This document shows, in pieces, positions 1 through 7,306 of a stretch of DNA of 15,481 nt. Below the pieces are notes generated by a model. That model was not told the origin of the DNA. It saw only the letters and a list, made by a program, of their open reading frames with translations, and did no database searches. The stretch comes from an uncultured Oscillospiraceae bacterium (GTDB taxonomy: Bacteria; Bacillota_A; Clostridia; Oscillospirales; Oscillospiraceae), in the NCBI GenBank assembly GCA_934635515.1, contig CAKTZK010000034.1:1-15481 (forward strand), in the 5' to 3' direction. Position 1 is the first letter of the stretch. Each line of letters starts with the position of its first letter. The translations under genes and the position numbers were made by a program.

Positions 1-478
1 CGTTTTCATCGGCTATCTTGATGGTGTCCTTCACCGGCACCGCCGGGGCCGAGGCACCCGTTGCCTGGGCGCTCTCCACCACCGCGTCAAACAGCGCCGG
101 GGTAATAAGGGGCCGGGCTCCGTCATGCACGGCGATAAGCTCCGCCCGGGGGTCTGCCTCCAGGGCCCCAGCCAGCACGGATTCCGGCCGGGACGCACCG
201 CCCCGCACCACCTTCACAGGCTTTTGAAGGGCGCACTTTTTGCAAAGGTCCGCCAGAGGCACCAGCAGGTCCTCCCGGGTCACCAGGATGATCTCATCCG
301 TCCGCTCCGATGCGTCCACCGCCCGGAGGGTGTGCTCCAGTACCGTTCCCGCTCCCAGGGGCAGCAGCAGCTTGTCCTTTCCCATCCGCAGGGACTGGCC
401 CGCCGCCACCACCACCGCCGTGCAGAACGGCCTGGACGGCTTCCGCAGGCCCCGAATTTTATCCCATAATTTCCCCAT
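1..478 (-). CDS. ispD: IspD, 2-C-methyl-D-erythritol 4-phosphate cytidylyltransferase (partial, C-terminus beyond left edge)
   Basis: Family role: transfers CMP from CTP to MEP in the non-mevalonate isoprenoid pathway, in the cytoplasm. The visible 159 residues hold the IspD nucleotidyltransferase signatures: VVVAAGQSLRMGKDK at about 22-36 (glycine-rich CTP loop with the RMG and K residues), GGASRPESVLAGAL at 93-106, AVHDGARPL at 116-124 and APAVPVKDTIK at 144-154. A complete protein is usually 220-240 residues, so roughly the last third is outside the window. The ATG at 478 is chosen because GGAGG lies 7 nt upstream (486-490). The N-terminus is about 15 residues longer than in E. coli IspD (MGKLWDKIRGLRKPSRPF), a basic extension. 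The gene follows the CoA-transferase gene but is separated from it by a terminator and probably has its own promoter at 561-589. Confidence 0.93.
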   Translation of the reverse strand, partial: MGKLWDKIRGLRKPSRPFCTAVVVAAGQSLRMGKDKLLLPLGAGTVLEHTLRAVDASERTDEIILVTREDLLVPLADLCKKCALQKPVKVVRGGASRPESVLAGALEADPRAELIAVHDGARPLITPALFDAVVESAQATGASAPAVPVKDTIKIADEN

Positions 479-560
479 AAAAATGCCTCCTGTTTTTTCA
501 CTGCATAATAAGCGGAAAGTGCACCTTTGGCACACCGAAACTTCATCAAACTTCACCGCC

Positions 561-589
561 AGTGTACCACAACAGCCCCGCTTTTGCAA
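561..589 (-). promoter_or_regulatory. Candidate sigma-A promoter for ispD
   Basis: On the minus strand, TTGCAA (584-589) and TACACT (561-566) are separated by 17 bp. Each hexamer matches about 4 of 6 consensus positions. The -35 sits just after the terminator stem of the preceding gene, so ispD can be transcribed independently. The predicted start is near 554, leaving a leader of about 75 nt that contains the direct repeat TGAAGTTT twice (538-545 and 548-555). Confidence 0.4.
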
Positions 590-619
590 TAAAAGGCTCC
601 CGACCAAAATCGGGAGCCT
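587..619 (-). terminator. Rho-independent terminator of the CoA-transferase gene
   Basis: A perfect 10-bp stem (594-603 with 610-619, AGGCTCCCGA/TCGGGAGCCT) has a 6-nt loop and is followed on the minus strand by TTTATTG. It begins 25 nt after the stop codon of the CoA-transferase gene. Confidence 0.85.
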
Positions 620-644
620 GCGCACAGTTCCTGTGCGGAAAAAA

Positions 645-1985
645 TTATCTTCTGTTGTGAGGATACCATATCTTCTGCTTTTCGGCCTCCCGGATCAGCT
701 CCTCCCGGAAGTCGGGATGGGCAATGGAGATGAGCTTTTCCGCCCGCTCCCAGACGCTGAGGCCCTTGAGGCACACGCAGCCGTATTCCGTGACCACATA
801 CATGGTGTTCACTCTTGTGTCCGTGACCACGGAGCCGGGCTGGAGGGTGGGCCGGATGCGGGAGGAGCGGGTGCCATCCTTATTTTCGTGGGTGGAAGAC
901 AGGCATATAAAGCTCTTGCCGCCCTTGGAAAGGTACGCACCCAGGACGAAGTCCTGCTGGCCGCCGGCGCCGGAGATCTGCTTGGTACCCGCAGTCTCGC
1001 CGTTCACCTGGCCGTACAGGTCCACATCCACGGCGTTGTTGATGGAAATAAAATTATCCAGCTGCGCCACGGTACGGATGTCGTTGGTATAGCTGATGGG
1101 CGCCGCCATACAGGCGGGGTTATCATCCAGGTAATCATAGAGCTTCTGGGTACCGGCGGCGAAGGCATAGACCTGGCGGCCCCGGTCCAGATTCTTGCGC
1201 ATACCCGTGACCTTGCCCGCCAGAGCCAGGTCCACGTAGGCATCCACATACATCTCCGTATGTACGCCCAGGTCCTTCAGGTCGGACTCGCACAGCATGG
1301 CGCCCACGGTGTTGGGCATGCCGCCGATGCCCAGCTGTAGGCAGGCGCCATTGGGGATCTGCTCCACAATGAGCTTGGCCACGGCCTTATCCACGTCGGT
1401 GGCAGGGTTGGAGGGCTGGATGCCCATGGGATCGTTGCGCCCCTCCACGATCATGTCCACCTCGGAGATATGGATGCAGTTGTCAAAGCCGCCCAGGCAC
1501 CGGGGCATATTCCGGTTGACCTCCACAATGACCACCTTGGACTTCTCGATGACCGCCCGCAGATGGGACGCGGAGAGGCCGAAGTTAAAGTAGCCGTGCT
1601 TATCCATAGGCGTCACCTGGAACATGGCCACATCCGGAGGGGTGATATGGTCGGTATAGTACCGGGGCAGCTCAGAATAGCGCATAGGCTCATGGAAGCC
1701 TGCGCCGCTGGCAATGTGGTGGCGCTCCACCGCGCTCATGTGGTGGGAATTGAAAATAATATGATGGACCGGGTCTTCAATGTCAAAAATGGCCGGCTTC
1801 CACAGGCTGATGCCGCCCCGGACCTTTACATCCTCCAGCTCCGGTGCCCGCCGGGCCAGGGCCTCGTCCAGCACCCGGGGATGAATGGCGCAGAATCCGT
1901 AGTCCACCCAATCGCCGGACTTGATGACCTTCACCGCTTCGTCCGCCGTGGTCAGCTTTTGCCGGTACATTTCCATGTAATCCAT
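645..1985 (-). CDS. Butyryl-CoA:acetate CoA-transferase / 4-hydroxybutyrate CoA-transferase family protein
   Basis: A 446-residue member of the acetyl-CoA hydrolase/transferase family (But, AbfT/Cat2, Cat1). Such enzymes move CoA from butyryl-CoA or 4-hydroxybutyryl-CoA to acetate through a glutamyl-CoA thioester; in gut Firmicutes this is a common last step of butyrate formation. Visible: GIGGMPN at 219-225, [12 protein letters not shown] with the likely catalytic Glu244 (equivalent to Glu238 of the Clostridium aminobutyricum enzyme), and GAGGQQDF near 343-350, a typical C-terminal CoA-site motif. Length matches the family (about 440-450). The ATG at 1985 has GGAGGAGG 9 nt upstream (1995-2002). 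It is a single-gene unit with its own promoter (2038-2066) and terminator (587-619). No butyrate or 4-aminobutyrate pathway genes are adjacent. Family assignment is firm; butyryl versus 4-hydroxybutyryl preference cannot be decided from motifs alone, though the organism type favours butyryl-CoA:acetate. Confidence 0.85.
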   Translation of the reverse strand: MDYMEMYRQKLTTADEAVKVIKSGDWVDYGFCAIHPRVLDEALARRAPELEDVKVRGGISLWKPAIFDIEDPVHHIIFNSHHMSAVERHHIASGAGFHEPMRYSELPRYYTDHITPPDVAMFQVTPMDKHGYFNFGLSASHLRAVIEKSKVVIVEVNRNMPRCLGGFDNCIHISEVDMIVEGRNDPMGIQPSNPATDVDKAVAKLIVEQIPNGACLQLGIGGMPNTVGAMLCESDLKDLGVHTEMYVDAYVDLALAGKVTGMRKNLDRGRQVYAFAAGTQKLYDYLDDNPACMAAPISYTNDIRTVAQLDNFISINNAVDVDLYGQVNGETAGTKQISGAGGQQDFVLGAYLSKGGKSFICLSSTHENKDGTRSSRIRPTLQPGSVVTDTRVNTMYVVTEYGCVCLKGLSVWERAEKLISIAHPDFREELIREAEKQKIWYPHNRR

Positions 1986-2037
1986 TGCTTTGTTCCTCCT
2001 CCATGTCTTTGATGTGTCCTCATCACACCTTTTTTAC

Positions 2038-2066
2038 ATTATAGCACCGCAAATCAGCAAAAAAAA
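2038..2066 (-). promoter_or_regulatory. Promoter of the CoA-transferase gene
   Basis: A perfect TATAAT lies at 2038-2043 on the minus strand, about 50 nt before the start codon. The position 17 bp upstream (2061-2066) is only a T-run (TTTTTT), so the -35 is poor, which suggests activator dependence or reliance on the AT-rich upstream DNA. The predicted start is near 2031. Confidence 0.6.
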
Positions 2067-2094
2067 GTGTCTTTGTGAAAATAATGTCACTTTG
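2064..2094 (-). promoter_or_regulatory. Possible operator: inverted repeat over the -35 region
   Basis: AAAGTG (2064-2069) and CACTTT (2089-2094) form inverted arms with a nested GTGA/TCAC pair (2075-2078, 2087-2090) in an AT-rich stretch. It overlaps the weak -35 of the CoA-transferase promoter, a fitting place for a regulator. The protein that would bind is unknown; the half-site spacing fits neither the CRP nor the Rex consensus well. Confidence 0.3.
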
Positions 2095-2183
2095 TCGGAT
2101 TGCCTAATTTTTGTCAATAATTTCCGTCACAGGTTGTAAGGGTCTGCGGGTCACGGCCCTATCCGCCCGGTGCGCCGGGCAGG

Positions 2184-2213
2184 AAAAAAGCCGAGCGCTT
2201 TCCGCACTCGGCT
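2184..2213 (-). terminator. Rho-independent terminator after pepD
   Basis: A 10-bp stem with one U-G pair (2189-2198 with 2204-2213; minus-strand arms AGCCGAGTGC and GCGCTCGGCT), loop GGAAA, is followed by a run of six T on the minus strand (2189-2184). It lies 23 nt after the pepD stop. Confidence 0.88.
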
Positions 2214-2235
2214 CTCGGTATGATCTTGCAATTTC

Positions 2236-3678
2236 TCACCGCAGACGGCGGAGGGTCTCAAGGACCAGGTTCCAGGTGCGCTGGACGGAGGAAATATACA
2301 TCCGCTCCCGAGGCGTATGGATCTGGTTCACCTCCGGGCCCATGGATACAGCGTCCAGGCCGGGGAGCTTATCGGCCAGCATACCGCACTCCACACCGCC
2401 GTGCAGTACCTCTATCTTGGGGGCGTGGCCGTACTGCTCCGTGAACACCTCTACGATCAGAGAGCGCAGAGGAGAATCCTCCCGGAACTCCCAGGCCGGG
2501 TAGCTGCCGCTGACAGACATCTTGCCGCCCAGCAGGTCACACAGCAGCTCCAGCTTCTGCAGAAGCATCTCCTTCTGCGTGTTCATATTGCTGCGCACGC
2601 AGAAGGTGGCCACCACGGAATCCGCCTCCGCCGTGGCGAGAATACCCAGGTTCAGAGAGGTCTGGACCAGGCCCTCTACCTCCCTGCTCCGCTCCAGCAC
2701 ACCGTTGGGAGCGCACTGCAGCAGGGCCAGGACCCGGTGGGTGGAGTCAGCGTCCATGGGCAGAACATCACTCCGGCAGGGTGCCACGGCGACGGTAATA
2801 TCACTGTCGGCCACGGCAAACTCTCTGCGGAAGATCTTCTCCATCTTTTGGCAGATAACCGTTGTCTTTTCCACATCCGCCACGGTCAAAACAGCGCTGG
2901 CAGCGACGGGAATGGCGTTATCCTTACCGCCGCCGGAGAGCGTGACCAGACGGCCGCTGTTCTCCTGCAAAAATGCGTACAGAATCCGGCCCAGCAGCAC
3001 CATGGCGTTGGCCCGGCCCCGGTCGATGGCAGCGCCGGAATGGCCGCCCAAAAGGCCGGAGACGGTGATTTCCACCGTTTCTCCCGGGAAGGCATCCCGC
3101 TTTACGGGCACCGCAATATCGACCCTGGCAGCACCGGCGCATCCGGCGGTGATCTCACCCTCCGTCTCGGAGTCCAGGTTCAAAAGCAGGCGGCTCTTAA
3201 GGCCCGACAGGTCGATGCCGGTGGCACCCTTCATCCCGACCTCCTCGTCCACCGTGAACACCACCTCCAGGGGCGGGTGGGGAATATCGTGGCTATCCAG
3301 CAGAGCCAGGCCCATAGCCACGGCGATGCCGTCGTCTGCGCCCAGGGTGGTGCCCTCGGCGTAGATCACATCCCCGTCCACCACCAGATCCAAACCCTCA
3401 CGGGCCATATCCTTGGTGCAGCCCGGAGCCATTTCGCAGACCATGTCCATGTGTCCCTGGAGCATCACGGCGGGGGCGTTCTCATAGCCCGGGGTGCCAG
3501 GCTTGCAGAGGATCACATTCCCCAGCGCGTCCTGCTGCACCGCAAGGCCCCGATCGCGGCCAAACTGCACCAGATAATCGCTGATGGCCTGTGTGTTGCC
3601 GCTGCCGTGGGGAATACGGCACAGCTCCTCAAACCAATGAAGTACCCCACGAGGCTCCAAACCTTCCAATACTGCCAT
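2236..3678 (-). CDS. pepD: Aminoacyl-histidine dipeptidase PepD (peptidase family M20C)
   Basis: A 480-residue cytosolic Xaa-His dipeptidase of the two-metal M20 family; it splits dipeptides such as carnosine-like substrates to free amino acids. Catalytic residues can be read off: QGHMDMVC gives metal ligand His76 and Asp78, GTTLGADDG gives bridging Asp115, TVDEEVG gives general base Glu145 and ligand Glu146, LNLDSE gives ligand Asp169, and NQIHTPRERM gives ligand His454. The spacing matches the known PepD arrangement. A dimerisation (lid) domain fills about residues 190-390, including GLLGGHSGAAID. Length is normal (about 480-490). The ATG at 3678 has AGAGG 7 nt upstream. It lies 59 bp downstream of the flavoprotein gene with no terminator or clear promoter between, so the two are probably co-transcribed. 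Close paralogues act on broader peptides, so the exact substrate is not certain. Confidence 0.93.
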   Translation of the reverse strand: MAVLEGLEPRGVLHWFEELCRIPHGSGNTQAISDYLVQFGRDRGLAVQQDALGNVILCKPGTPGYENAPAVMLQGHMDMVCEMAPGCTKDMAREGLDLVVDGDVIYAEGTTLGADDGIAVAMGLALLDSHDIPHPPLEVVFTVDEEVGMKGATGIDLSGLKSRLLLNLDSETEGEITAGCAGAARVDIAVPVKRDAFPGETVEITVSGLLGGHSGAAIDRGRANAMVLLGRILYAFLQENSGRLVTLSGGGKDNAIPVAASAVLTVADVEKTTVICQKMEKIFRREFAVADSDITVAVAPCRSDVLPMDADSTHRVLALLQCAPNGVLERSREVEGLVQTSLNLGILATAEADSVVATFCVRSNMNTQKEMLLQKLELLCDLLGGKMSVSGSYPAWEFREDSPLRSLIVEVFTEQYGHAPKIEVLHGGVECGMLADKLPGLDAVSMGPEVNQIHTPRERMYISSVQRTWNLVLETLRRLR

Positions 3679-3737
3679 AGCTTTTCCTCTTTTCTTTTAT
3701 TTTTTTGCAAGTATTGCTTTTCCTTTTTTACAGATCT

Positions 3738-5111
3738 TTACCGGTTTTCCGTCAGGTGGCGGGCCACATACACGCCGCTGGCAGAGGCATGGGACAGGGA
3801 GTGGGTGATGCCGCTGCCGTCGCCGATGACATACAGGCCCTTGCAGCAGCTCTCCAGATTCTCGTCTACGGCCACCTCCATGTTATAGAACTTCACCTCG
3901 ACGCCGTAGAGGAGGGTATCATCGTTGGCGGTGCCGGGGGCGATCTTATCCAAGGCGTAAACCATCTCAATGATGCCGTCCAGCAGGCGCTTAGGCAGCA
4001 CCAGACTCAAATCCCCCGGGGTTGCCTTGAGGGTGGGGGTCACCAGGCCCTCGTCAATGCGCTTTTGGTTGCTGCGGCGGCCCCGGACCAGGTCACCGAA
4101 GCGCTGGACGATCACACCGCCGCCCAGCATATTCGACAGGCGGGCGATGCTCTCGCCGTAGCCGTTGCTGTCTTCAAAGGGCTCGGAGAAATGCTTCGCC
4201 ACCAGCAGGGCGAAGTTGGTATTCTCGGTCTTCATGGCGCTGTCTTCATAGCTGTGGCCGTTTACGGTTACGATGCCGTTGGTATTTTCATTGACCACGA
4301 TGCCGTTGGGGTTCATGCAGAAGGTGCGGACATTGTCCTCAAACTTCTCCGTGCGGTAGACGATCTTGCTCTCATAGAGCTCGTCGGTGAGGTCGGAGAA
4401 CACAACGGCCGGAAGCTCCACCCGAACACCCAGGTCCACGCGGTTGCTCTTGGTGGGGATTTGCATTTTCTTGCAAACGGCCTGCATCCACTTGCTGCCG
4501 CTGCGGCCCACGGAGACGATGCACCGGTCGCAGTCCATCTCCCCGGCGGCGGAGATCACCCGGTAGCCGCCCTCCGGCAGAGCCGCAAGGTGCTCCACGG
4601 GGGTATCAAAGTAGAAGGTCACCTTGTCCTTCAGGTGGTCATAGAGGTTCTGCAGGACCACGAAATTGATGTCGGTGCCCAGGTGGCGGACGGAGGCGTC
4701 CAGCAGGTTCAGCTTATGCTGGATGCAGAGCTTCTTAAACTGCGTCCCGGCGGTGGAATAGAGCTTTGTGCCCTGGCCGCCGTAGCGCATATTGATGCTG
4801 TCCACATAGCGCATCAGCTCCAGAGCCTTTTCCTTGCCGATGTGCTCATGAAGGGTGCCTCCGAAGTCGTTGGTGATGTTGTACTTGCCGTCGGAAAAGG
4901 CGCCTGCACCGCCGAAACCGCTCATGATGGAGCAGCTCTTGCACTTGATGCAGGTCTTCACCTTGTCGCCGTCGATAGGGCAGTGACGCTTTTCCAGGCT
5001 ATGGCCCGCCTCAATGACCGCAATGCGCAGAGCCGGATCCCGCTCCGTCAGCTCGTAGGCGGCAAAAATTCCGCCGGGGCCCGCGCCAATAATGATAACA
5101 TCGTAATTCAT
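3738..5111 (-). CDS. FAD-dependent dehydrogenase / NAD(P)-FAD oxidoreductase, COG2509-like
   Basis: A 457-residue cytoplasmic flavoprotein. A Rossmann FAD-binding motif opens the protein (DVIIIGAGPGG, about 4-14, with Glu34 ending the second strand). A cysteine cluster follows, Cys44 and C54-x2-C57-x2-C60, leading into GFGGAGAFSDGK at 65-76, then SVGRSGSKW mid-protein and a C-terminal FAD motif GLYVIGDGSG ending at 434. This order is typical of the uncharacterised COG2509 FAD dehydrogenases common in anaerobes; substrate and partner are unknown. The reading frame is open up to a TTG at 5195, but ATG 5111 is chosen because AGGAGG lies 7 nt upstream (5119-5124) and the FAD motif begins four residues later. 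A very good promoter (5208-5235) drives it with a leader of about 90 nt, and pepD follows at 59 bp. The CxxCxxC group could bind a metal or an iron-sulfur cluster; that is inference. Confidence 0.85.
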   Translation of the reverse strand: MNYDVIIIGAGPGGIFAAYELTERDPALRIAVIEAGHSLEKRHCPIDGDKVKTCIKCKSCSIMSGFGGAGAFSDGKYNITNDFGGTLHEHIGKEKALELMRYVDSINMRYGGQGTKLYSTAGTQFKKLCIQHKLNLLDASVRHLGTDINFVVLQNLYDHLKDKVTFYFDTPVEHLAALPEGGYRVISAAGEMDCDRCIVSVGRSGSKWMQAVCKKMQIPTKSNRVDLGVRVELPAVVFSDLTDELYESKIVYRTEKFEDNVRTFCMNPNGIVVNENTNGIVTVNGHSYEDSAMKTENTNFALLVAKHFSEPFEDSNGYGESIARLSNMLGGGVIVQRFGDLVRGRRSNQKRIDEGLVTPTLKATPGDLSLVLPKRLLDGIIEMVYALDKIAPGTANDDTLLYGVEVKFYNMEVAVDENLESCCKGLYVIGDGSGITHSLSHASASGVYVARHLTENR

Positions 5112-5118
5112 ATCCGTT

Positions 5119-5124
5119 CCTCCT
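5119..5124 (-). promoter_or_regulatory. Ribosome-binding site that fixes the start of the FAD dehydrogenase
   Basis: AGGAGG with 7 nt to the ATG at 5111. It decides against the in-frame TTG at 5195, which lies about 6 nt from the predicted transcription start and would add 28 residues before the FAD fold. Confidence 0.8.
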
Positions 5125-5207
5125 GCATATACCGGCCGCGGCATTACGTCCCGCGATACCTGGTATAAGTATTGTTTATGTTTCCTTTTTCTCAATAAGC
5201 CCGAATT

Positions 5208-5235
5208 ATTATAACAAATATTCAGCGTATGTCAA
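5208..5235 (-). promoter_or_regulatory. Near-consensus sigma-A promoter for the FAD dehydrogenase-pepD unit
   Basis: Perfect TTGACA (5230-5235) and perfect TATAAT (5208-5213) on the minus strand with a 16-bp spacer. It lies between the yigZ stop codon and the flavoprotein gene; the predicted start is near 5201. Confidence 0.85.
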
Positions 5236-5266
5236 GGAAAAAAACTGGCACGCTGTCCTGTTCCCA

Positions 5267-5893
5267 TTATATATCCTCCCGTGGGCCGGGCCGAAGCCCC
5301 TGCCCCAGAGATTCCAGGGTGATAGCCCCGGCGGACAGCTCCGTAAGCCGCTGCTGCAGCCCCTCAAAGCCCCCCTCCGGCATAGAGACCGTGATGGTAA
5401 CATCCGCGCCGTAATCAATGCTGTCCACCAGGCCGCTAAGCGCGGCGATGTCCAGCTTTATACGCTCCAAAAGGCTGTAGTCGCAGTGAAGCCGCCCCCG
5501 GCTCCACAGGCGCAAGGTCGAAACTCCCGCGGCGGCCAGAGCGTCCCGGGCGGCCTTGCCATAGGCCCGGGTCAGGCCTCCGGCCCCCAGCAGAATCCCC
5601 CCGAAATACCGGGTGACCACGCAGCACACATTGCCCACGCCCTCCCGCTGAAACACGTTGAGCATGGGCTGGCCCGCCGTGCCCTGAGGCTCGCCGTCAT
5701 CGCTGTAGCGGAGGATGTTATCTCCCAGGATATAGCACCAGCAGTTGTGCCGGGCGTCATGATACTTCTTTTTGGCGGCGCGGATGCGCTCCTGGGCCTC
5801 CTCCTCGGAGGAGACGGGCCAGACCTGGCCGATAAACCGGGAGCGCTTTTCTGTAAACTCGCTTTCAGCAGCGGAAAAGGGGATCCTCTGCAT
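5267..5893 (-). CDS. yigZ: YigZ/IMPACT family protein (UPF0029)
   Basis: A 208-residue protein of the YigZ/YvyE/IMPACT family, with an N-terminal UPF0029 domain and a C-terminal DUF1949-like ferredoxin-fold domain. Family hallmarks: KRSRFIG at 16-22, HDARHNCWCYILGD at 45-58, SDDGEPQGTAGQPML at 64-78 and RYFGGILLGAGGLTRAY at 95-111. Eukaryotic IMPACT modulates the translational stress kinase GCN2; the bacterial role is not settled, though translation-related or nucleic-acid binding functions have been proposed. The ATG at 5893 overlaps the hflX stop as TGATG, with GGAGG about 10 nt upstream; a GTG one codon earlier (5896, GTGA overlap) is equally possible. Tight coupling to hflX, also a ribosome factor, fits a translation-linked role. 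No convincing hairpin terminator follows, only a T-run just before the next promoter. Confidence 0.9.
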   Translation of the reverse strand: MQRIPFSAAESEFTEKRSRFIGQVWPVSSEEEAQERIRAAKKKYHDARHNCWCYILGDNILRYSDDGEPQGTAGQPMLNVFQREGVGNVCCVVTRYFGGILLGAGGLTRAYGKAARDALAAAGVSTLRLWSRGRLHCDYSLLERIKLDIAALSGLVDSIDYGADVTITVSMPEGGFEGLQQRLTELSAGAITLESLGQGLRPGPREDI

Positions 5894-7194
5894 CACTCCC
5901 AGTCCTCCTTTTCCTCCTGCCAGCCCTCAATATAGGGCTTCATCTGGCCCAGGACCTTGGGCGTGCAGACCGCCACCACGGTGATGGTCTGCTCATATTC
6001 CACGGACTCCACCTTGGCCTCCCGGTACAGGCCGTCTAGCATCCCCGCCTTGTCATAGGGTAGGTGGATCGTCACCCGGCGGGTGCCCTTATCCAGCTTT
6101 TTGTCCACCGCCTGGAGAAGCCGGTCTATGCCCTCGCCGGTCCTGGCGGAGATATACACGCTGTCCTCCTCCCGGGGCAGAGCGCCGGAAAAGGCCAGGT
6201 CGCACTTGTTATACACCCGCAGACAGGGAATATGATCCGCTTTTAGCTCCCGGATCAAATTATCCACCACCTGGGCCTGCTGGACCCACTGAGGGTTGGA
6301 CAGATCAATGACATGGAGCAGCAGGTCTGCGTACTCCAGCTCCTCCAAAGTGGCCTTGAACGCCTCCACCAGCTGGTGGGGCAGCTTGCGGATAAAGCCC
6401 ACCGTGTCGGATATGACCACATCCAGGGTGTCGCTGACGGTGAGGAGGCGGGTGGTGGTATCCAGGGTGTCAAAGAGGCGGTTATTGGCGGGGATGTCCG
6501 CGCCGGTAATGGCATTTAGAAGGGTGGATTTTCCGGCGTTGGTGTAGCCCACGATGGCCACCACCGGGATCTCGTTTTTCATCCGCCGCTGGCGCTGGGT
6601 GCCCCGGACCCGGCGCACCTCCTCCAGCTCCTCCTTCAGCTTATCTATTTTCCGGTGGATGTGGCGGCGGTCCGTTTCCAGCTGCGTTTCGCCCGGGCCC
6701 TTGGAGCCGATAGGGCCCTTGCCGCTGGTGCCCGCCTGGCGCTCCAGGTGGGTCCACATGCCGATGAGCCTGGGCAGCAGGTACTGGTACTGGGCCAGCT
6801 CCACCTGCAGGCAGCCCTCCTTAGTCTTGGCCCGCTGGGCAAAAATATCTAAGATCAGGCCGCTTCGGTCAATGACCTGCACACCCAAAAGCTCCGTGAG
6901 CACGCGAATTTGCGACGGGGACAGGTCGTTGTCGAAGATGACCAGCGTGGCACTCTCCTGGGCCACCATGGTCCTCACCTCCTCCACCTTGCCCTCGCCG
7001 ATGAAGCTGTGGGGGTCGGGCTTTTCCCGGCTCTGGAGGATGCTGCCTACCACCTGTCCCCCGGCGGTATCCACCAGGGCGGCCAGTTCCCGCAGGCTCT
7101 CCTCGTCGGTGCTGTCCTCCCGGAGGACCGGGGAGCGCAGGCCCACCAGTACCGCCAGGTCCCGTTTCGTCTGTTCCAGTTGTGTGCGTTCCAT
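5893..7194 (-). CDS. hflX: GTPase HflX (ribosome-dissociating factor)
   Basis: A 433-residue translational GTPase of the HflX family. Members bind the 50S subunit and split stalled 70S ribosomes, notably under heat or antibiotic stress. Domains: N-terminal HflX domain (about 1-170) with DPHSFIGEGKVEE and the glycine-rich GTSGKGPIGSKGPGETQLE (155-173); a helical linker KIDKLKEELEEVRRVR (182-197); then the GTPase domain with G1 GYTNAGKST (216-224), G3 DTVGF (263-267), G4 NKCD (329-332) and G5 SA (349-350). A short C-terminal domain ends the protein. All nucleotide-binding motifs are intact and length is typical. The ATG at 7194 has GAGG 7 nt upstream. A promoter at 7227-7255 lies directly after the rpmE terminator, so hflX starts a two-gene unit with the overlapping yigZ. 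Confidence 0.96.
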   Translation of the reverse strand: MERTQLEQTKRDLAVLVGLRSPVLREDSTDEESLRELAALVDTAGGQVVGSILQSREKPDPHSFIGEGKVEEVRTMVAQESATLVIFDNDLSPSQIRVLTELLGVQVIDRSGLILDIFAQRAKTKEGCLQVELAQYQYLLPRLIGMWTHLERQAGTSGKGPIGSKGPGETQLETDRRHIHRKIDKLKEELEEVRRVRGTQRQRRMKNEIPVVAIVGYTNAGKSTLLNAITGADIPANNRLFDTLDTTTRLLTVSDTLDVVISDTVGFIRKLPHQLVEAFKATLEELEYADLLLHVIDLSNPQWVQQAQVVDNLIRELKADHIPCLRVYNKCDLAFSGALPREEDSVYISARTGEGIDRLLQAVDKKLDKGTRRVTIHLPYDKAGMLDGLYREAKVESVEYEQTITVVAVCTPKVLGQMKPYIEGWQEEKEDWE

Positions 7195-7226
7195 AGCGTA
7201 ACCTCATTTGAAAAATTATCCTATAT

Positions 7227-7255
7227 ATTATACCATACGCAGCCAAGATGTACAA
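7227..7255 (-). promoter_or_regulatory. Promoter of hflX-yigZ
   Basis: On the minus strand TATAAT (7227-7232) lies 17 bp downstream of TTGTAC (7250-7255). The -10 is perfect; the -35 keeps only the TTG. It sits between the rpmE terminator and the hflX start codon, with a predicted start near 7220 and a leader of about 25 nt. Confidence 0.65.
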
Positions 7256-7261
7256 CAACGG

Positions 7262-7291
7262 AAAAAGCCCCGCACCGAAAGGTGCAGGGCT
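7262..7291 (-). terminator. Rho-independent terminator of rpmE
   Basis: An 11-bp stem with one U-G pair (7266-7276 with 7281-7291), minus-strand loop TTTC, followed by five T (7266-7262). It lies 15 nt after the rpmE stop and separates rpmE from hflX. Confidence 0.88.
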
Positions 7292-7306
7292 GAGTGTTCT
7301 GACAAA

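Noticed and set aside
2072..2092. CRP- or Rex-like site (TTGTGA with TCAC) upstream of the CoA-transferase
   Set aside because: The gap between half sites is 8 bp against 6 in the CRP and Rex consensus and the right half is incomplete; kept only as a generic inverted repeat.
2165..2180. GCCCGG/CCGGGC hairpin downstream of the pepD terminator
   Set aside because: A clean 6-bp stem but with no T-run on either strand; the preceding hairpin already explains termination, so no function is assigned.
2317..5168. Two long plus-strand open frames (2317-3888 and 3705-5168)
   Set aside because: Shadows of pepD and the FAD dehydrogenase; no ribosome sites and no recognisable domains.
5112..5195. Longer start (TTG at 5195) for the FAD dehydrogenase
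   Set aside because: It lies about 6 nt from the predicted transcription start with no ribosome site, whereas ATG 5111 follows AGGAGG and the Rossmann motif begins at once.
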